Part shown: positions 17,612-26,113 of the stretch, piece after piece | How the letters are laid out: each line of letters starts with the position of its first letter | Position numbering within the stretch: the first letter of the stretch is position 1 | NCBI GenBank assembly: GCA_030645615.1 | Contig: JAUSNB010000063.1 | Location: 148,716-212,715 of the forward strand | Direction: 5' to 3' | Length of the DNA: 64,000 bases | DNA from: Actinomycetota bacterium | GTDB lineage: Bacteria > Actinomycetota > Actinomycetes > S36-B12 | Notes under the pieces: model-generated | The model's input: the letters and a program-made list of their open reading frames with translations, nothing else | What the model was told of the DNA's origin: nothing | The model's database searches: none | Translations under genes and position numbers: made by a program

Positions 17612-17640
17612 AGCATATGTCAGACAAAGGTTGGCCACAA
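17612..17640 (-). promoter_or_regulatory. Promoter with palindrome in spacer (P1) of the catabolic locus
   Basis: On the minus strand TTGTGG (17640-17635) and TATGCT (17617-17612) are 17 bases apart and end about 40 bases upstream of the amidase start. The spacer contains the perfect nine-base palindrome TGTCTGACA (17618-17626) touching the -10 element, a typical repressor position. The 16 bases at 17614-17629, read on the minus strand, share CTTTGTCT and TATG at identical spacing with the plus-strand sequence 9711-9726 in P2, suggesting one common regulator. Confidence 0.55.
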
Positions 17641-17684
17641 GATCGCCACTTCTTTGCGGGCGCGCCGGCGGACGGGTCGCCCCG

Positions 17685-19250
17685 TCAGTGGAAGAAGTGT
17701 CGGGTGCCGGTGAGGTACATGGTCACGCCGGCGGTCTGCGCAGCAGCGATGACCTCCTCGTCGCGGACCGAGCCGCCGGGCTGCACCACCGCCCGCACGC
17801 CTGCGTCGAGGAGCACCTGAAGCCCATCGGCGAATGGGAAGAAGGCATCCGACGCGGCCACGGAACCCTCGGCGCGATCGGCGGCCCGCGCCACGGCCAG
17901 GCGCGCCGAGTCGACGCGGTTCACCTGCCCCATGCCCACCCCGACCGCTGACCCGTGCGTGGCGAGCAGGATCGCGTTGGACTTCACCGAGCGGCAGGCC
18001 CGCCAGGCGAACTCCAGGTCGCGCAGCGTCTGCGCATCCGCAGCCTCGCCGGACACGAGGGTCCAGGACGCAGGATCATCCCCATCGGCCGCGATCCCAT
18101 CGGCGACCTGCACGAGCAGCCCCCCGGAGATCGACCGGGACTCGACCCGGGCGCCCATGTGCGGGCCGGCCACGGACAGCACGCGCAGGTTCTTGCGCTG
18201 CATCAGGAGCGCCAGCGCATCCTCGTCGTACCCGGGCGCCACGATCACCTCGGTGAAGACGTCGGCCATGGCCTCGGCGAACTCCCGCGACACCGGGCGG
18301 TTCGCCGCCACCACCCCGCCGTATGCCGACACGGGGTCGGTCGCGAACGCCCTCCGATAGGCCTCGGCGATGTCCAGCCCCACCGCGATCCCGCACGGAT
18401 TGGCGTGCTTGATGATGGCGACAGCCGGCTCGAGGTGGTCGTATGCGGCTCGTCGGGCCGCCTCGGCATCGACGTAGTTGTTGTACGACATCGACTTGCC
18501 GTGGAGCTGCGTTGCGCCGGCCAGAGCCGGCTCGTGGTGCGCCGACACGTAGACGGCGGCCCGTTGGTGCGGGTTCTCCCCGTAGCGCAGCACTTCGCCG
18601 CGCGTCCACGCCGCCCCGAGCCAGGCCGGGAAGCCGTTCCCCTCGGGATCCGGAGCCACGTGGCTGCCGAGCCAGGAGGCCACGGCGATGTCGTAGGTGG
18701 CCGTGTGGGCGAACGCCTCAGTGGCCAACCGCACCCGCTCCTCGGCGCTGAACCCACCTGCAACCACGGCGGCAAGCGCGTCCGCGTAACGCAGAGGCGA
18801 GGTGACGACCGCCACGTTCGCGAAGTTCTTGGCCGCGGCCCGGATCATCGCCGGACCGCCGATGTCGATCTGCTCGACGCACTCCTCCTGGCTGGCCCCG
18901 GACGCGACGGTCTGCGTGAAGGGGTAGAGGTTCACGACCACGAGCTCGAACGCCTCGATGCCATGTGTCTCGAGCTCGTCTCGATGGGACGCCCTACGGA
19001 CATCGGCGAGCAGGCCACCGTGGATCGACGGGTGGAGGGTCTTGACCCGCCCGTCGAGGACCTCGGGGAAGCCGGTCACCGACTCGACCGCGGTCACTGC
19101 GCATCCCGCGGCTGCAATGGCCTTTGCCGTCGACCCGGTCGACACGATCTCGACCCCGGCAGCCACGAGTCCGCGGGCGAGTTCCTCCAGTCCCGACTTG
19201 TCATACACCGACACCAGTGCGCGTCGCACCTCGGTCCGCTCGTCGCTCAC
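17685..19250 (-). CDS. purH: Bifunctional AICAR transformylase / IMP cyclohydrolase
   Basis: A 521-residue enzyme catalysing the last two steps of de novo IMP synthesis. The N-terminal MGS-like IMP cyclohydrolase domain begins [17 protein letters not shown] and holds STGST and GRVKTLHP. The C-terminal transformylase domain contains [10 protein letters not shown] and IIKHANPCG with the family lysine-histidine pair. The length is normal. Its start overlaps purN by four bases. It follows the actinobacterial order perM-purN-purH. The weak GC-rich dyads after the stop codon are not a convincing terminator. Confidence 0.97.
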   Translation of the reverse strand: MSDERTEVRRALVSVYDKSGLEELARGLVAAGVEIVSTGSTAKAIAAAGCAVTAVESVTGFPEVLDGRVKTLHPSIHGGLLADVRRASHRDELETHGIEAFELVVVNLYPFTQTVASGASQEECVEQIDIGGPAMIRAAAKNFANVAVVTSPLRYADALAAVVAGGFSAEERVRLATEAFAHTATYDIAVASWLGSHVAPDPEGNGFPAWLGAAWTRGEVLRYGENPHQRAAVYVSAHHEPALAGATQLHGKSMSYNNYVDAEAARRAAYDHLEPAVAIIKHANPCGIAVGLDIAEAYRRAFATDPVSAYGGVVAANRPVSREFAEAMADVFTEVIVAPGYDEDALALLMQRKNLRVLSVAGPHMGARVESRSISGGLLVQVADGIAADGDDPASWTLVSGEAADAQTLRDLEFAWRACRSVKSNAILLATHGSAVGVGMGQVNRVDSARLAVARAADRAEGSVAASDAFFPFADGLQVLLDAGVRAVVQPGGSVRDEEVIAAAQTAGVTMYLTGTRHFFH

Positions 19251-19822
19251 GACTGCTCTCCGATCAGTGAGTTCACGGTCTCCACGAGGAGCAGCCGCTC
19301 CTCGTGCTTGATGCGCTCGTGCAGGCTCGCCTCGTCATCGCCGGGCCGGACCTCGACGGCCCGCTGGGCGAGGATCGGCCCGGTGTCGACGCCGCGGTCC
19401 ACGACATGCACCGTGCAGCCCGTGACCTTCACCCCATGGGCGAGGGCATCGCGCACGGCGTGGGCGCCCGGGAAGGACGGCAGCAGGGCCGGGTGGGTGT
19501 TGATGATGTACCCGGCGAAGGCGTCGACCACGTCGGCACCCAGGATCCGCATGAATCCCGCGCTCACCACCAGCGAGGGCCGAAACGCCAGCAGCGCATC
19601 GCGCATCGCGAGGTCCCACGCCCGCCGGTCGACGAAGTCGCGTGGCGCGCAGGCGAAGGTCTCGATGCCTGAGGCCGCTGCGCGCTCGAGGGCCAGGCAC
19701 CCCGGGACATCGCTCCCCACGGCGACGATCTGCGCTGGCAGGTGGCCCTGGACGCTCGCGTCCATGAGTGCCTGCAGGAGCGTGCCCGAGCCAGAGGCTA
19801 GGACGACCAGGCGGGCAACCAC
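19247..19822 (-). CDS. purN: Phosphoribosylglycinamide formyltransferase
   Basis: A 191-residue GART that transfers a formyl group from 10-formyl-tetrahydrofolate to GAR in purine synthesis. The N-terminal [11 protein letters not shown] loop binds phosphate, and the catalytic triad is visible as [13 protein letters not shown] (Asn, His) and the Asp in GVDTGPI. The stop codon overlaps the purH start (ATGA). Residues and length match the family. Confidence 0.96.
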   Translation of the reverse strand: MVARLVVLASGSGTLLQALMDASVQGHLPAQIVAVGSDVPGCLALERAAASGIETFACAPRDFVDRRAWDLAMRDALLAFRPSLVVSAGFMRILGADVVDAFAGYIINTHPALLPSFPGAHAVRDALAHGVKVTGCTVHVVDRGVDTGPILAQRAVEVRPGDDEASLHERIKHEERLLLVETVNSLIGEQS

Positions 19823-19875
19823 GCCCGAACCCTATCCAGCGGTCCGGCGAGCCCCACCGGGTGTCGCGACGCGGC

Positions 19876-20610
19876 TCAGGCGACGGCCTCCCGGTTGAAC
19901 TGCCGGTACATGTGCGCCGTGAACAGGCAGGCAAACGGGAGCGTGACGAGCGTCAGGATGCCGAAGAAGACACCGCCGAGCAGAAGGACGAGGAAGTTGA
20001 AGATCGTCATGATCAGCGCTGGCCCGAAGTTCTTCGTCACCGCGGCGAAGCTTGCCTTGATCGCCTCGCCGACGCCCATCCCCTTGTCGAGGACGTAGTA
20101 CGGGCCAAGCTGCAGGAGGAACATGACCGCGATGCCGGGCAGGATGCACAGCAGCAGCCCGACGAACGACAGCGCGGCGTACACGAGCATGAACAGGATG
20201 TACCGGCCGAGGTACTGCGTCGTGAGCATCTGGCTGAACGACGGCTCGATGCCCTGGGTGCTACGGATCGCGGCGCGCTGGACACCGATCTGCGCAATGA
20301 AGGCCAGCAGCGCGAACACCAGCGAGATCACGATGGCGGCGAGGGCGCTCAGGCCGATCGCGGCCGTGCACGCGTTGATCTGGCCAGGGGTCTCGGGGTT
20401 CGAGCAGTCCACGATGATGTTCTGGAGGGGCCGCGTGCCCATCTGCTGCACGAACTGGATCACGGTTACCACGGCGGCCAGCCCGATGAACGCCGCCGCG
20501 TAGCGCTTGAATCGGTCGAACGCCCACGAGATCGCGATGCCGACGCTGGGTGCAGGCGGCGGCTGCTCCGGAGGAGGGGGCATCGAGCCGGGTGGGAACT
20601 GGTCAGACAT
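19876..20610 (-). CDS. Multi-pass membrane protein of unknown function
   Basis: About 244 residues. A proline-rich cytoplasmic N-terminus (MSDQFPPG followed by Pro-rich stretches) precedes five or six predicted membrane segments, beginning at AAFIGLAAVVTVIQFV. The overall pattern (an N-terminal amphipathic FDRFKRY segment, then repeated transmembrane hairpins and GEAIKASFAAVTKNF) resembles actinobacterial proteins annotated as glycerophosphoryl-diester-phosphodiesterase membrane-domain or DUF975-like, but the assignment is not firm. Two ATG codons (20613 and 20610) follow an AAGGG ribosome site; the second has better spacing. It overlaps the perM-like gene by about eight bases. Confidence 0.7.
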   Translation of the reverse strand: MSDQFPPGSMPPPPEQPPPAPSVGIAISWAFDRFKRYAAAFIGLAAVVTVIQFVQQMGTRPLQNIIVDCSNPETPGQINACTAAIGLSALAAIVISLVFALLAFIAQIGVQRAAIRSTQGIEPSFSQMLTTQYLGRYILFMLVYAALSFVGLLLCILPGIAVMFLLQLGPYYVLDKGMGVGEAIKASFAAVTKNFGPALIMTIFNFLVLLLGGVFFGILTLVTLPFACLFTAHMYRQFNREAVA

Positions 20611-21931
20611 CATCGATCCCTTCGTCGTCAGGGGCTGGCTCGGTGACGCGGAGCATCGGCTTCGGTGGCGGTGCCGTGACGACGGCGCTCGGCACTGCAC
20701 CGAGGATCATCAGGACAAAGGCGAGGATGGCGACGGTGAGCGGCGCTGGGCCGAGGTCGGCCAGGCGCCCGTTGCCGAGCGATCCGGTCGCGAGGTGGCT
20801 CAGCACGAGCAGGACGATCGCCCCGAGCGCGGCGGCACCGAGCGCCATGGTGAGGCGGAACAGGCGCGCCTCCGCACGGGCCCGCCTCGCGATGAACGTC
20901 CCCGCGACGATCCCGGCGATGATGCCGGCGACGGGCAGCCCCCACGCGAGCGGGGTGGCCGAGGAGGGCAGGGCGGCGAGCAAAGGGAAGGGCGGCAGGT
21001 CGGTGGGCGCCGTGGCCGGGATGAACGGCGAGATGGCAACGCCCGGCCCGATGGCCACGCCGGCCCCCACTACGTAGGCAGAGCCCCAGACGACCAGCAC
21101 CGGGACGTACGCGATCCCGGCGGCCAGCAGCCCGATGCCACCCCACACGCCTGCTTGGAGCGATTGAGCCATGGTCACGGCGTCGTCGACCCGGACCATG
21201 AGCGCGGCGGTCGCCGCGACGGCGCCGAGGCCGACGAGAGTTGCAGCCCCGGCAAGCCCCGCCCGTACGATCACGCCGATCCAGGCCGGCAGGCCGGAAC
21301 GTGCCACGAGGCCGGCAGCACGGATGCCCCCAAAGCCGAGGCCCACTGCCGCGATCGTCACGGCGTGGGCGGCCGCATCGACCACCCCGACCCCGGCGTC
21401 GCCGGGAGTTGCGACCCGTGCCACGGCGACGGCGATGAGGGCGTAGGTGACCGACCCCGTGCCCACGAGCATCGCGATCGAGCGCCAGGAACCGGCCCGC
21501 GCCGTCCGGGCGCCCCAGCCTCCGGCGTAGCCCAGGAGGACAAGCGCGATGATGCCGAGGCCCCACGGCAGCAGGGAGAACGTGGTCGCCCCGATGACCA
21601 GCGGTGTGCCCTGGGCGACCGACCAGATCAACCCCGCGGCCCGCAGCGACTCCGGCCAGGTCAAGCCCGATCCGGGGGTTGCCATCCACACGATGAGCAT
21701 CGGAAGTGCGGCCGCCACGAGCCCGATCGCGGCCGCCCATCCGGCCGCAAGCATGCCTACCGCCCAAGGCCGCCGCACCTGGCCGATCGCCCTCTGGCTC
21801 CCCCGCGCCGCAGTCGTGCCGAGCCGCCGCATCCGGACCACGATTCGCCGCACGGCCGACCCGGCCGCCGCGGCACGCGGCTGCGCAGGGACGGGCGCGT
21901 CCGTACGCGGTGGCAGCGTGGGTGCGGTCAC
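20603..21931 (-). CDS. perM: PerM/DUF6350-family membrane protein
   Basis: A 442-residue polytopic membrane protein with roughly ten hydrophobic segments, a basic Pro/Ala-rich N-terminal tail of about 55 residues, and an acidic C-terminal tail ending EGIDDV. Location directly upstream of purN-purH matches the actinobacterial DUF6350 family, whose Mycobacterium member PerM (Rv0955) supports cell division under stress; that link rests on family and synteny knowledge. The start is a GTG (MTAPTLPPR). The mechanism of this family is poorly known. Confidence 0.75.
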   Translation of the reverse strand: MTAPTLPPRTDAPVPAQPRAAAAGSAVRRIVVRMRRLGTTAARGSQRAIGQVRRPWAVGMLAAGWAAAIGLVAAALPMLIVWMATPGSGLTWPESLRAAGLIWSVAQGTPLVIGATTFSLLPWGLGIIALVLLGYAGGWGARTARAGSWRSIAMLVGTGSVTYALIAVAVARVATPGDAGVGVVDAAAHAVTIAAVGLGFGGIRAAGLVARSGLPAWIGVIVRAGLAGAATLVGLGAVAATAALMVRVDDAVTMAQSLQAGVWGGIGLLAAGIAYVPVLVVWGSAYVVGAGVAIGPGVAISPFIPATAPTDLPPFPLLAALPSSATPLAWGLPVAGIIAGIVAGTFIARRARAEARLFRLTMALGAAALGAIVLLVLSHLATGSLGNGRLADLGPAPLTVAILAFVLMILGAVPSAVVTAPPPKPMLRVTEPAPDDEGIDDV

Positions 21932-22040
21932 CCGACCAGACTCTCAGGTGCAGGCCGCCGCGCCGGTGATCGCCACGCACCTCGCACCCAAGCCCGCTCG
22001 CACCGTCACCGGTCAACGAACGGACTTGCCCATGGAGCCG

Positions 22041-23735
22041 TCACGTCGAAGGCGGGATCACCGGAAGCAGTAGGTGCGACGGGTAATCGTGATCGTGATG
22101 GACAGTGTGGGTCACCTCGTGCGAGCTCGGGAGGTGGTAGAAGATCGTGTTCCAGCCTCCCTCGAGCGAGTGGTCGAGGCTCTTGATGATCAATTCCATG
22201 CAGTGGCCGGCGAGGAAGACGTTGCTGGTGTCGTGGATCTGGATGGAGTACTGCTCGATCTCCCCGGGGACCACCGGCACCGCCACGTCGTAGGGATGGT
22301 CCGGACGGAACGGTGCCGACCTCGCCTCGTCTCGCGCCCGGAACGAGGCCTTGAGCCACCCCTTGGACACGATTCTGCTCTCGCCGTCCGGCGCGACATC
22401 CCGCAGTTCGACGATCCAATGCCCGTCGGTGTCTGTGAGGGATGCGTACAGCTCCAAGGCGATGGGACCCGTGATCTCGAGGGGCTCTGCCAACGGCTCA
22501 GTTCGGTACGCAAGGTGCGGCACGCCGCCGAACGTCGATTCCAGGGTCACGTACGGGACGTTGTCGAAGCTGTCGGTCCCCTCGCTGCCCTCGGGTGGAG
22601 TGCCGGACAGGAGGCCCTCCGGCCGAAGGTACATGCGAGTCCACTTCGTCCGGTCAAGAGGCCAGGCATCCTCTTCACGCCAGGCATCCTCCCCCTGTAC
22701 CCAAAGTGAGATGTCCGGCTCATCGAGGAGGCCTGTGTCATTGCCCTTGAGCCAGTGGTCGAACCATCGAACGAGCAGATCGTGGTTCTCGGCGAAGGGC
22801 CGCAGGTGGAAGCGGGGGTAGATCAGGAGCTTCTTTGGAAGGTCCGGAAGGTCGCGCCAAGCGCGAAAGCCGCCGGCGAGGTGCAGGTCCCAGAAGTCGA
22901 GAGCGGCGCCGCAGAACACCGGGACAGTGATCTTGTCGAACCCCGTATATCCCGATCGTTCGTGATACCACTCGCTGTCAGTCGGGTGCATGAGCGCGTC
23001 GAACAGGACCGGGCACTTCTTCGGCGCGCACAGGAGCTGATACACGCTGTACAGGTGCCGAATGTCCTCGTTCTCGGCCTTGACCTGCTCGATCCGCTCG
23101 CGCAGGGCCTCCGCAGACATCTCGCGCTCGCTCCGGCTGGTGCTGTCGCGGTCGCTGAGTTCACTGTTCCAGTAGGACAGGAAGCCGAGGCTGAGGATTC
23201 CGCCCCGATAGCAGACATCGCGGTAAAAGTCCGTCGCCCCCTCGAGCGGAGCGATCGCCTTGAGATGCGGCGGCTGCTGGGCGGCTACGAGGTACTGAAT
23301 CCAGGAGAAGTACGACACGCCCACCATGCCCACGTTGCCGTCGCACCACGACTGGGCTGCCACCCACTCGACCAAGTCGTATCCGTCCTGTGCCTCGACC
23401 GGGCCCATCAACTGGTACTCGCCGTCGGACTCGCCCGTCCCGCGAACATTCGCCACGACGTGCACGTAACCGCGTGCGGCGAAGTACTCGCTGTCGCCCG
23501 CCTCGATCGCGTAGTTGCCCCAGGCGGCGGTCGGGTGCGGGTTGGCAGACGGGACGGGAAGGTACTGTCCCTCGTTCCAATACGGGCTGTACGAGATCAG
23601 CGCAGGGAATGGTTCGTCCGTGTCGGGGCCGAAGATGTCGACGCTCAACTCCACGCCGTCCCGCATGGGAGCCCTGAGCCTCTTGGTCGCCCTCATCGCG
23701 TACTGCGGCTGCGAGACCTTGTCTCTCCAGTTCAC
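22041..23735 (-). CDS. CocE/NonD-family alpha/beta hydrolase
   Basis: A 564-residue hydrolase of the Xaa-Pro dipeptidyl-peptidase/cocaine esterase (S15) family. The nucleophile is Ser141 in the GVSYFSW elbow, preceded by the family motif ANVRGTGESDG. The C-terminal jelly-roll domain (X-Pro dipeptidyl-peptidase C-terminal) runs from about residue 330 and includes ITGPIALELYASLTDTDG. Members cleave acyl bonds of peptides, esters or beta-lactams. There is no signal peptide, so it is cytoplasmic. It stands alone between perM and the TSUP gene on the same strand, and the neighbours give no substrate clue. Confidence 0.88.
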   Translation of the reverse strand: MNWRDKVSQPQYAMRATKRLRAPMRDGVELSVDIFGPDTDEPFPALISYSPYWNEGQYLPVPSANPHPTAAWGNYAIEAGDSEYFAARGYVHVVANVRGTGESDGEYQLMGPVEAQDGYDLVEWVAAQSWCDGNVGMVGVSYFSWIQYLVAAQQPPHLKAIAPLEGATDFYRDVCYRGGILSLGFLSYWNSELSDRDSTSRSEREMSAEALRERIEQVKAENEDIRHLYSVYQLLCAPKKCPVLFDALMHPTDSEWYHERSGYTGFDKITVPVFCGAALDFWDLHLAGGFRAWRDLPDLPKKLLIYPRFHLRPFAENHDLLVRWFDHWLKGNDTGLLDEPDISLWVQGEDAWREEDAWPLDRTKWTRMYLRPEGLLSGTPPEGSEGTDSFDNVPYVTLESTFGGVPHLAYRTEPLAEPLEITGPIALELYASLTDTDGHWIVELRDVAPDGESRIVSKGWLKASFRARDEARSAPFRPDHPYDVAVPVVPGEIEQYSIQIHDTSNVFLAGHCMELIIKSLDHSLEGGWNTIFYHLPSSHEVTHTVHHDHDYPSHLLLPVIPPST

Positions 23736-23785
23736 TATCCATCCCGCCTTCCGGTGGACCGGCGATCACAGGTGTCCTGGCAACC

Positions 23786-24535
23786 CTAGCCGTGGATGAT
23801 GAGCCAGACCGAGGCCACGGCACTAAGGGTGAGCGCGATGGCCGTGAAGACGCGATCGTTCATTCGACGGAAGACTCCGTACCCGAGGAGTGCCCCGCCC
23901 ACGAGCACCGGAGCGAACCACAGGTTGGCGACGAGCGTCTCGGCGTTGAGGAATCCCAGCCCGACGACGATCGGGACCTTGATCGCGTTGAGCACGAAGA
24001 AGAACCAGGCGAAGGTCCCCATGAAGGCGAGCATCGAGACCCTCATGTTGACCAGGTAGAGGGTCATTGCCGTTCCGCCGGCGTTGGCAGCCATGCTCGT
24101 CATGCCGGCAAGGGTCCCGAAGAAGCCGATCGACAGTCGGTTCGGTGGCGTGTCGCCTTCGGCGCGGGGCGTCCGGCGGCGCCAGACCTCGAGTGCGACC
24201 GACACCAGGATCAGGACCCCGATGATGCGGCCGAGCGTCGCGGTGTCGACGAACCGGAAGAGCAGGGCCGTGATGGCGAACCCGATCAGCACGCCCGGCA
24301 CCAGTCGCAAAATCAAGGGCCAGTTGGCGTGCTGCCGGTAGCGGGCGAGTGCGAAGAGGTCGCCGAGGATGAGCAGCGGCATGATGAAGCCGGATGCCGT
24401 GGGCGCACCCAGCGCGGCGGCCAGGACCGGTCCGGCCAGCACCCCAGCGACCGGCATGGCGGTCTTGGAGAACCCGTAGAGGAACACGCTGCCAGCGACA
24501 GCGGCGACGAGCAGCGGAGTCCAGGTGTCAGGCAA
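23786..24535 (-). CDS. TSUP (TauE/SafE) family membrane transporter
   Basis: About 249 residues with seven or eight hydrophobic segments and two internally similar halves, typical of the sulfite/organosulfonate exporter TauE/SafE family (for example GFSKTAMPVAGVLAGP near the start and SMAANAGGTAMTLYL in the second half). The start is uncertain: a TTG at 24535 overlaps the toxin-gene stop by eight bases, while longer frames run into the PIN-domain gene and lack hydrophobic sequence. Family members move sulfoacetate, sulfite or other small anions; the substrate here is not evident. Confidence 0.8.
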   Translation of the reverse strand: MPDTWTPLLVAAVAGSVFLYGFSKTAMPVAGVLAGPVLAAALGAPTASGFIMPLLILGDLFALARYRQHANWPLILRLVPGVLIGFAITALLFRFVDTATLGRIIGVLILVSVALEVWRRRTPRAEGDTPPNRLSIGFFGTLAGMTSMAANAGGTAMTLYLVNMRVSMLAFMGTFAWFFFVLNAIKVPIVVGLGFLNAETLVANLWFAPVLVGGALLGYGVFRRMNDRVFTAIALTLSAVASVWLIIHG

Positions 24536-24938
24536 TCTCGACGCCGACCGCCTCGGCCGCCTTGATGAGCGCTGTGTCGAGTGTCGCGAGGGGCTCGCCC
24601 GCCAGCATGGCAACGCGGAGATAGGCAGCGTCGTACGCAGTCAGGCGGTGCTGATGTGCCAACTCCAACAGGTCCTTCGAAGACCCTTCGTCTGCGATCG
24701 CAAAGGGAATGCGCATCATCTCGGCCAGATTCCAGGTCGCGTCGGCCGGGGAGATCTGCGCGCGACGTAGCTTGCCGGCGAAGTAGTTCGTGATCTCGAA
24801 GCGCCACACATGCGGCACGATGGCGACCCGGGTGTCGAGCAACGCCCGCTTCTCGAGGGCCGACCGGGATGACGCGGACGACGGGTCGGGGAAGAACCAC
24901 TCCAACGCCATGGAGGCGTCCAGGACGACGGCCTTCAC
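24528..24938 (-). CDS. VapC-like PIN-domain toxin
   Basis: A 136-residue PIN-domain ribonuclease. The acidic metal-binding residues are visible: Asp7 in VVLDAS, a glutamate in RFEITN, an aspartate in TAYDAAYL, and a terminal aspartate in ATLDTAL. It would cleave RNA with Mg2+ when freed from its antitoxin. The start overlaps the antitoxin stop by four bases, the usual toxin-antitoxin layout. It sits between sucD and a TSUP gene, on the same strand. Confidence 0.88.
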   Translation of the reverse strand: MKAVVLDASMALEWFFPDPSSASSRSALEKRALLDTRVAIVPHVWRFEITNYFAGKLRRAQISPADATWNLAEMMRIPFAIADEGSSKDLLELAHQHRLTAYDAAYLRVAMLAGEPLATLDTALIKAAEAVGVEIA

Positions 24939-25198
24939 ACCCGGCCTTCGGCGATGAGGGCCTTGATCTCCTCGTGTGACGTCGTGAACCCCTCCGCAGC
25001 CATCCGCTCACGGAACTCGTCGACACGGGCCCAGTACGCGGTCCAGTCCCGGACCGCGGGAGCCACGGGCACCAGCCGGGCCACGGGCCGGCCGTGCTTG
25101 GTGATGGTGACTGATTCGCCAGCCTCGACCCGGGCCAGCAGTTCGGACAGGTGCGTCTTGGCCTCGAAGGCGCCGACAACGGATTCCACGACAGTCAT
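24935..25198 (-). CDS. Phd/YefM-type antitoxin
   Basis: An 87-residue antitoxin. The N-terminal DNA-binding part is diagnostic: GAFEAKTHLSELLARVEAG followed by SVTITKHGRPVARLVP. The C-terminal part (residues 45-87) is charged and would wrap the toxin. The ATG at 25198 (MTVVES) is chosen because the longer frame reaches into the putative operator. It is expected to repress its own promoter together with the toxin; two adjacent 11-base repeats sit 21-43 bases upstream. Confidence 0.88.
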   Translation of the reverse strand: MTVVESVVGAFEAKTHLSELLARVEAGESVTITKHGRPVARLVPVAPAVRDWTAYWARVDEFRERMAAEGFTTSHEEIKALIAEGRV

Positions 25199-25218
25199 GT
25201 CCCGAGGGTACGTCCATT

Positions 25219-25241
25219 CCAACCAGTTGCCAACCAGTTGG
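25219..25241 (-). promoter_or_regulatory. Tandem 11-base repeats, probable antitoxin operator
   Basis: CCAACCAGTTG occurs twice head to tail (25219-25229 and 25230-25240), and each copy is itself nearly palindromic (CCAAC-CA-GTTGG). The pair fills the short gap between the sucD stop and the antitoxin start. This is the expected place and form for an autoregulatory site of a Phd-type antitoxin. Confidence 0.6.
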
Positions 25242-25242
25242 A

Positions 25243-26109
25243 CTAGGACATCAACTCGCGCATGAGGCGGGCCGTGGCGCTCGGCGTGCGCCCGACACGG
25301 ACGCCGACGGCCTCGAGGGCCTCCTGCTTGGCGGCAGCGGTGCCGGCGGAGCCGGAGACGATGGCGCCAGCGTGGCCCATGGTCTTGCCCTCGGGGGCGG
25401 TGAAGCCGGCGACGTAGCCGACGACGGGCTTGGTGACGTGGTCCTTGATGTAGGCGGCGGCCCGCTCCTCGGCGTCGCCGCCGATCTCGCCGATCATGAC
25501 GATGGCGTCGGTGTCGGGGTCGGCCTGGAACGCGGCGAGGCAGTCGATGTGGGTGGTGCCGATGATGGGGTCGCCGCCGATTCCGACGGCCGTGGAGAAG
25601 CCGATGTCACGCAGCTCGTACATCATCTGGTAGGTCAGGGTGCCGGACTTGGACACCAGGCCGATGCGGCCGGCCTTGGTGATGTCGGCGGGGATGATGC
25701 CGGCGTTGGACACCCCGGGGCTGATGATGCCGGGGCAGTTCGGGCCGATGATGCGGGTGCCGCCGGCGTTGATCGCGTACTGGAAGAACTGGGCGGTGTC
25801 GTGGACCGGGATCCCCTCGGTTATGACCACCACGAGGGGCAGTCCCGCGTCGACCGACTCCTCGACGGCAGCCTTGGCGAACCGCGGCGGCACGAACACG
25901 ACGCTCACGTTGGCGCCGGTGGCCTCGACGGCCTTCGCGACGTCGCCGAACACGGGGATGCCGTCGACGGACTCCCCCGCCTTGCCCGGGGTGACGCCGG
26001 CAACGACCTGGGCACCGGAGGCGACCATGCGCCGCGTGTGCTTGGTGCCCTCCGACCCGGTCATGCCCTGAACGAGGATGCGGCTGCTGCCGTCCAGCCA
26101 GATTGCCAT
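25243..26109 (-). CDS. sucD: Succinyl-CoA synthetase alpha subunit
   Basis: A 288-residue alpha subunit of the TCA-cycle enzyme that makes ATP or GTP from succinyl-CoA. The CoA-binding Rossmann domain begins [11 protein letters not shown], and the phosphohistidine segment appears as [19 protein letters not shown] (active histidine in MGHAGA). The ATG at 26109 (MAIWLDGSS) lies four bases after the sucC stop. A longer frame upstream would overlap sucC and is rejected. Confidence 0.97.
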   Translation of the reverse strand: MAIWLDGSSRILVQGMTGSEGTKHTRRMVASGAQVVAGVTPGKAGESVDGIPVFGDVAKAVEATGANVSVVFVPPRFAKAAVEESVDAGLPLVVVITEGIPVHDTAQFFQYAINAGGTRIIGPNCPGIISPGVSNAGIIPADITKAGRIGLVSKSGTLTYQMMYELRDIGFSTAVGIGGDPIIGTTHIDCLAAFQADPDTDAIVMIGEIGGDAEERAAAYIKDHVTKPVVGYVAGFTAPEGKTMGHAGAIVSGSAGTAAAKQEALEAVGVRVGRTPSATARLMRELMS

Positions 26110-26113
26110 GCGC

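Noticed and set aside
17628-17684. Possible terminator after purH
   Set aside because: Only short GC-rich dyads (such as ACGGG/CCCGT) occur; they are not stronger than expected for the composition.
20507-22186. Plus-strand open frame of about 560 codons opposite perM
   Set aside because: It is composed of low-complexity Arg/Gly/Asp/His sequence and mirrors a hydrophobic membrane-protein gene on the other strand.
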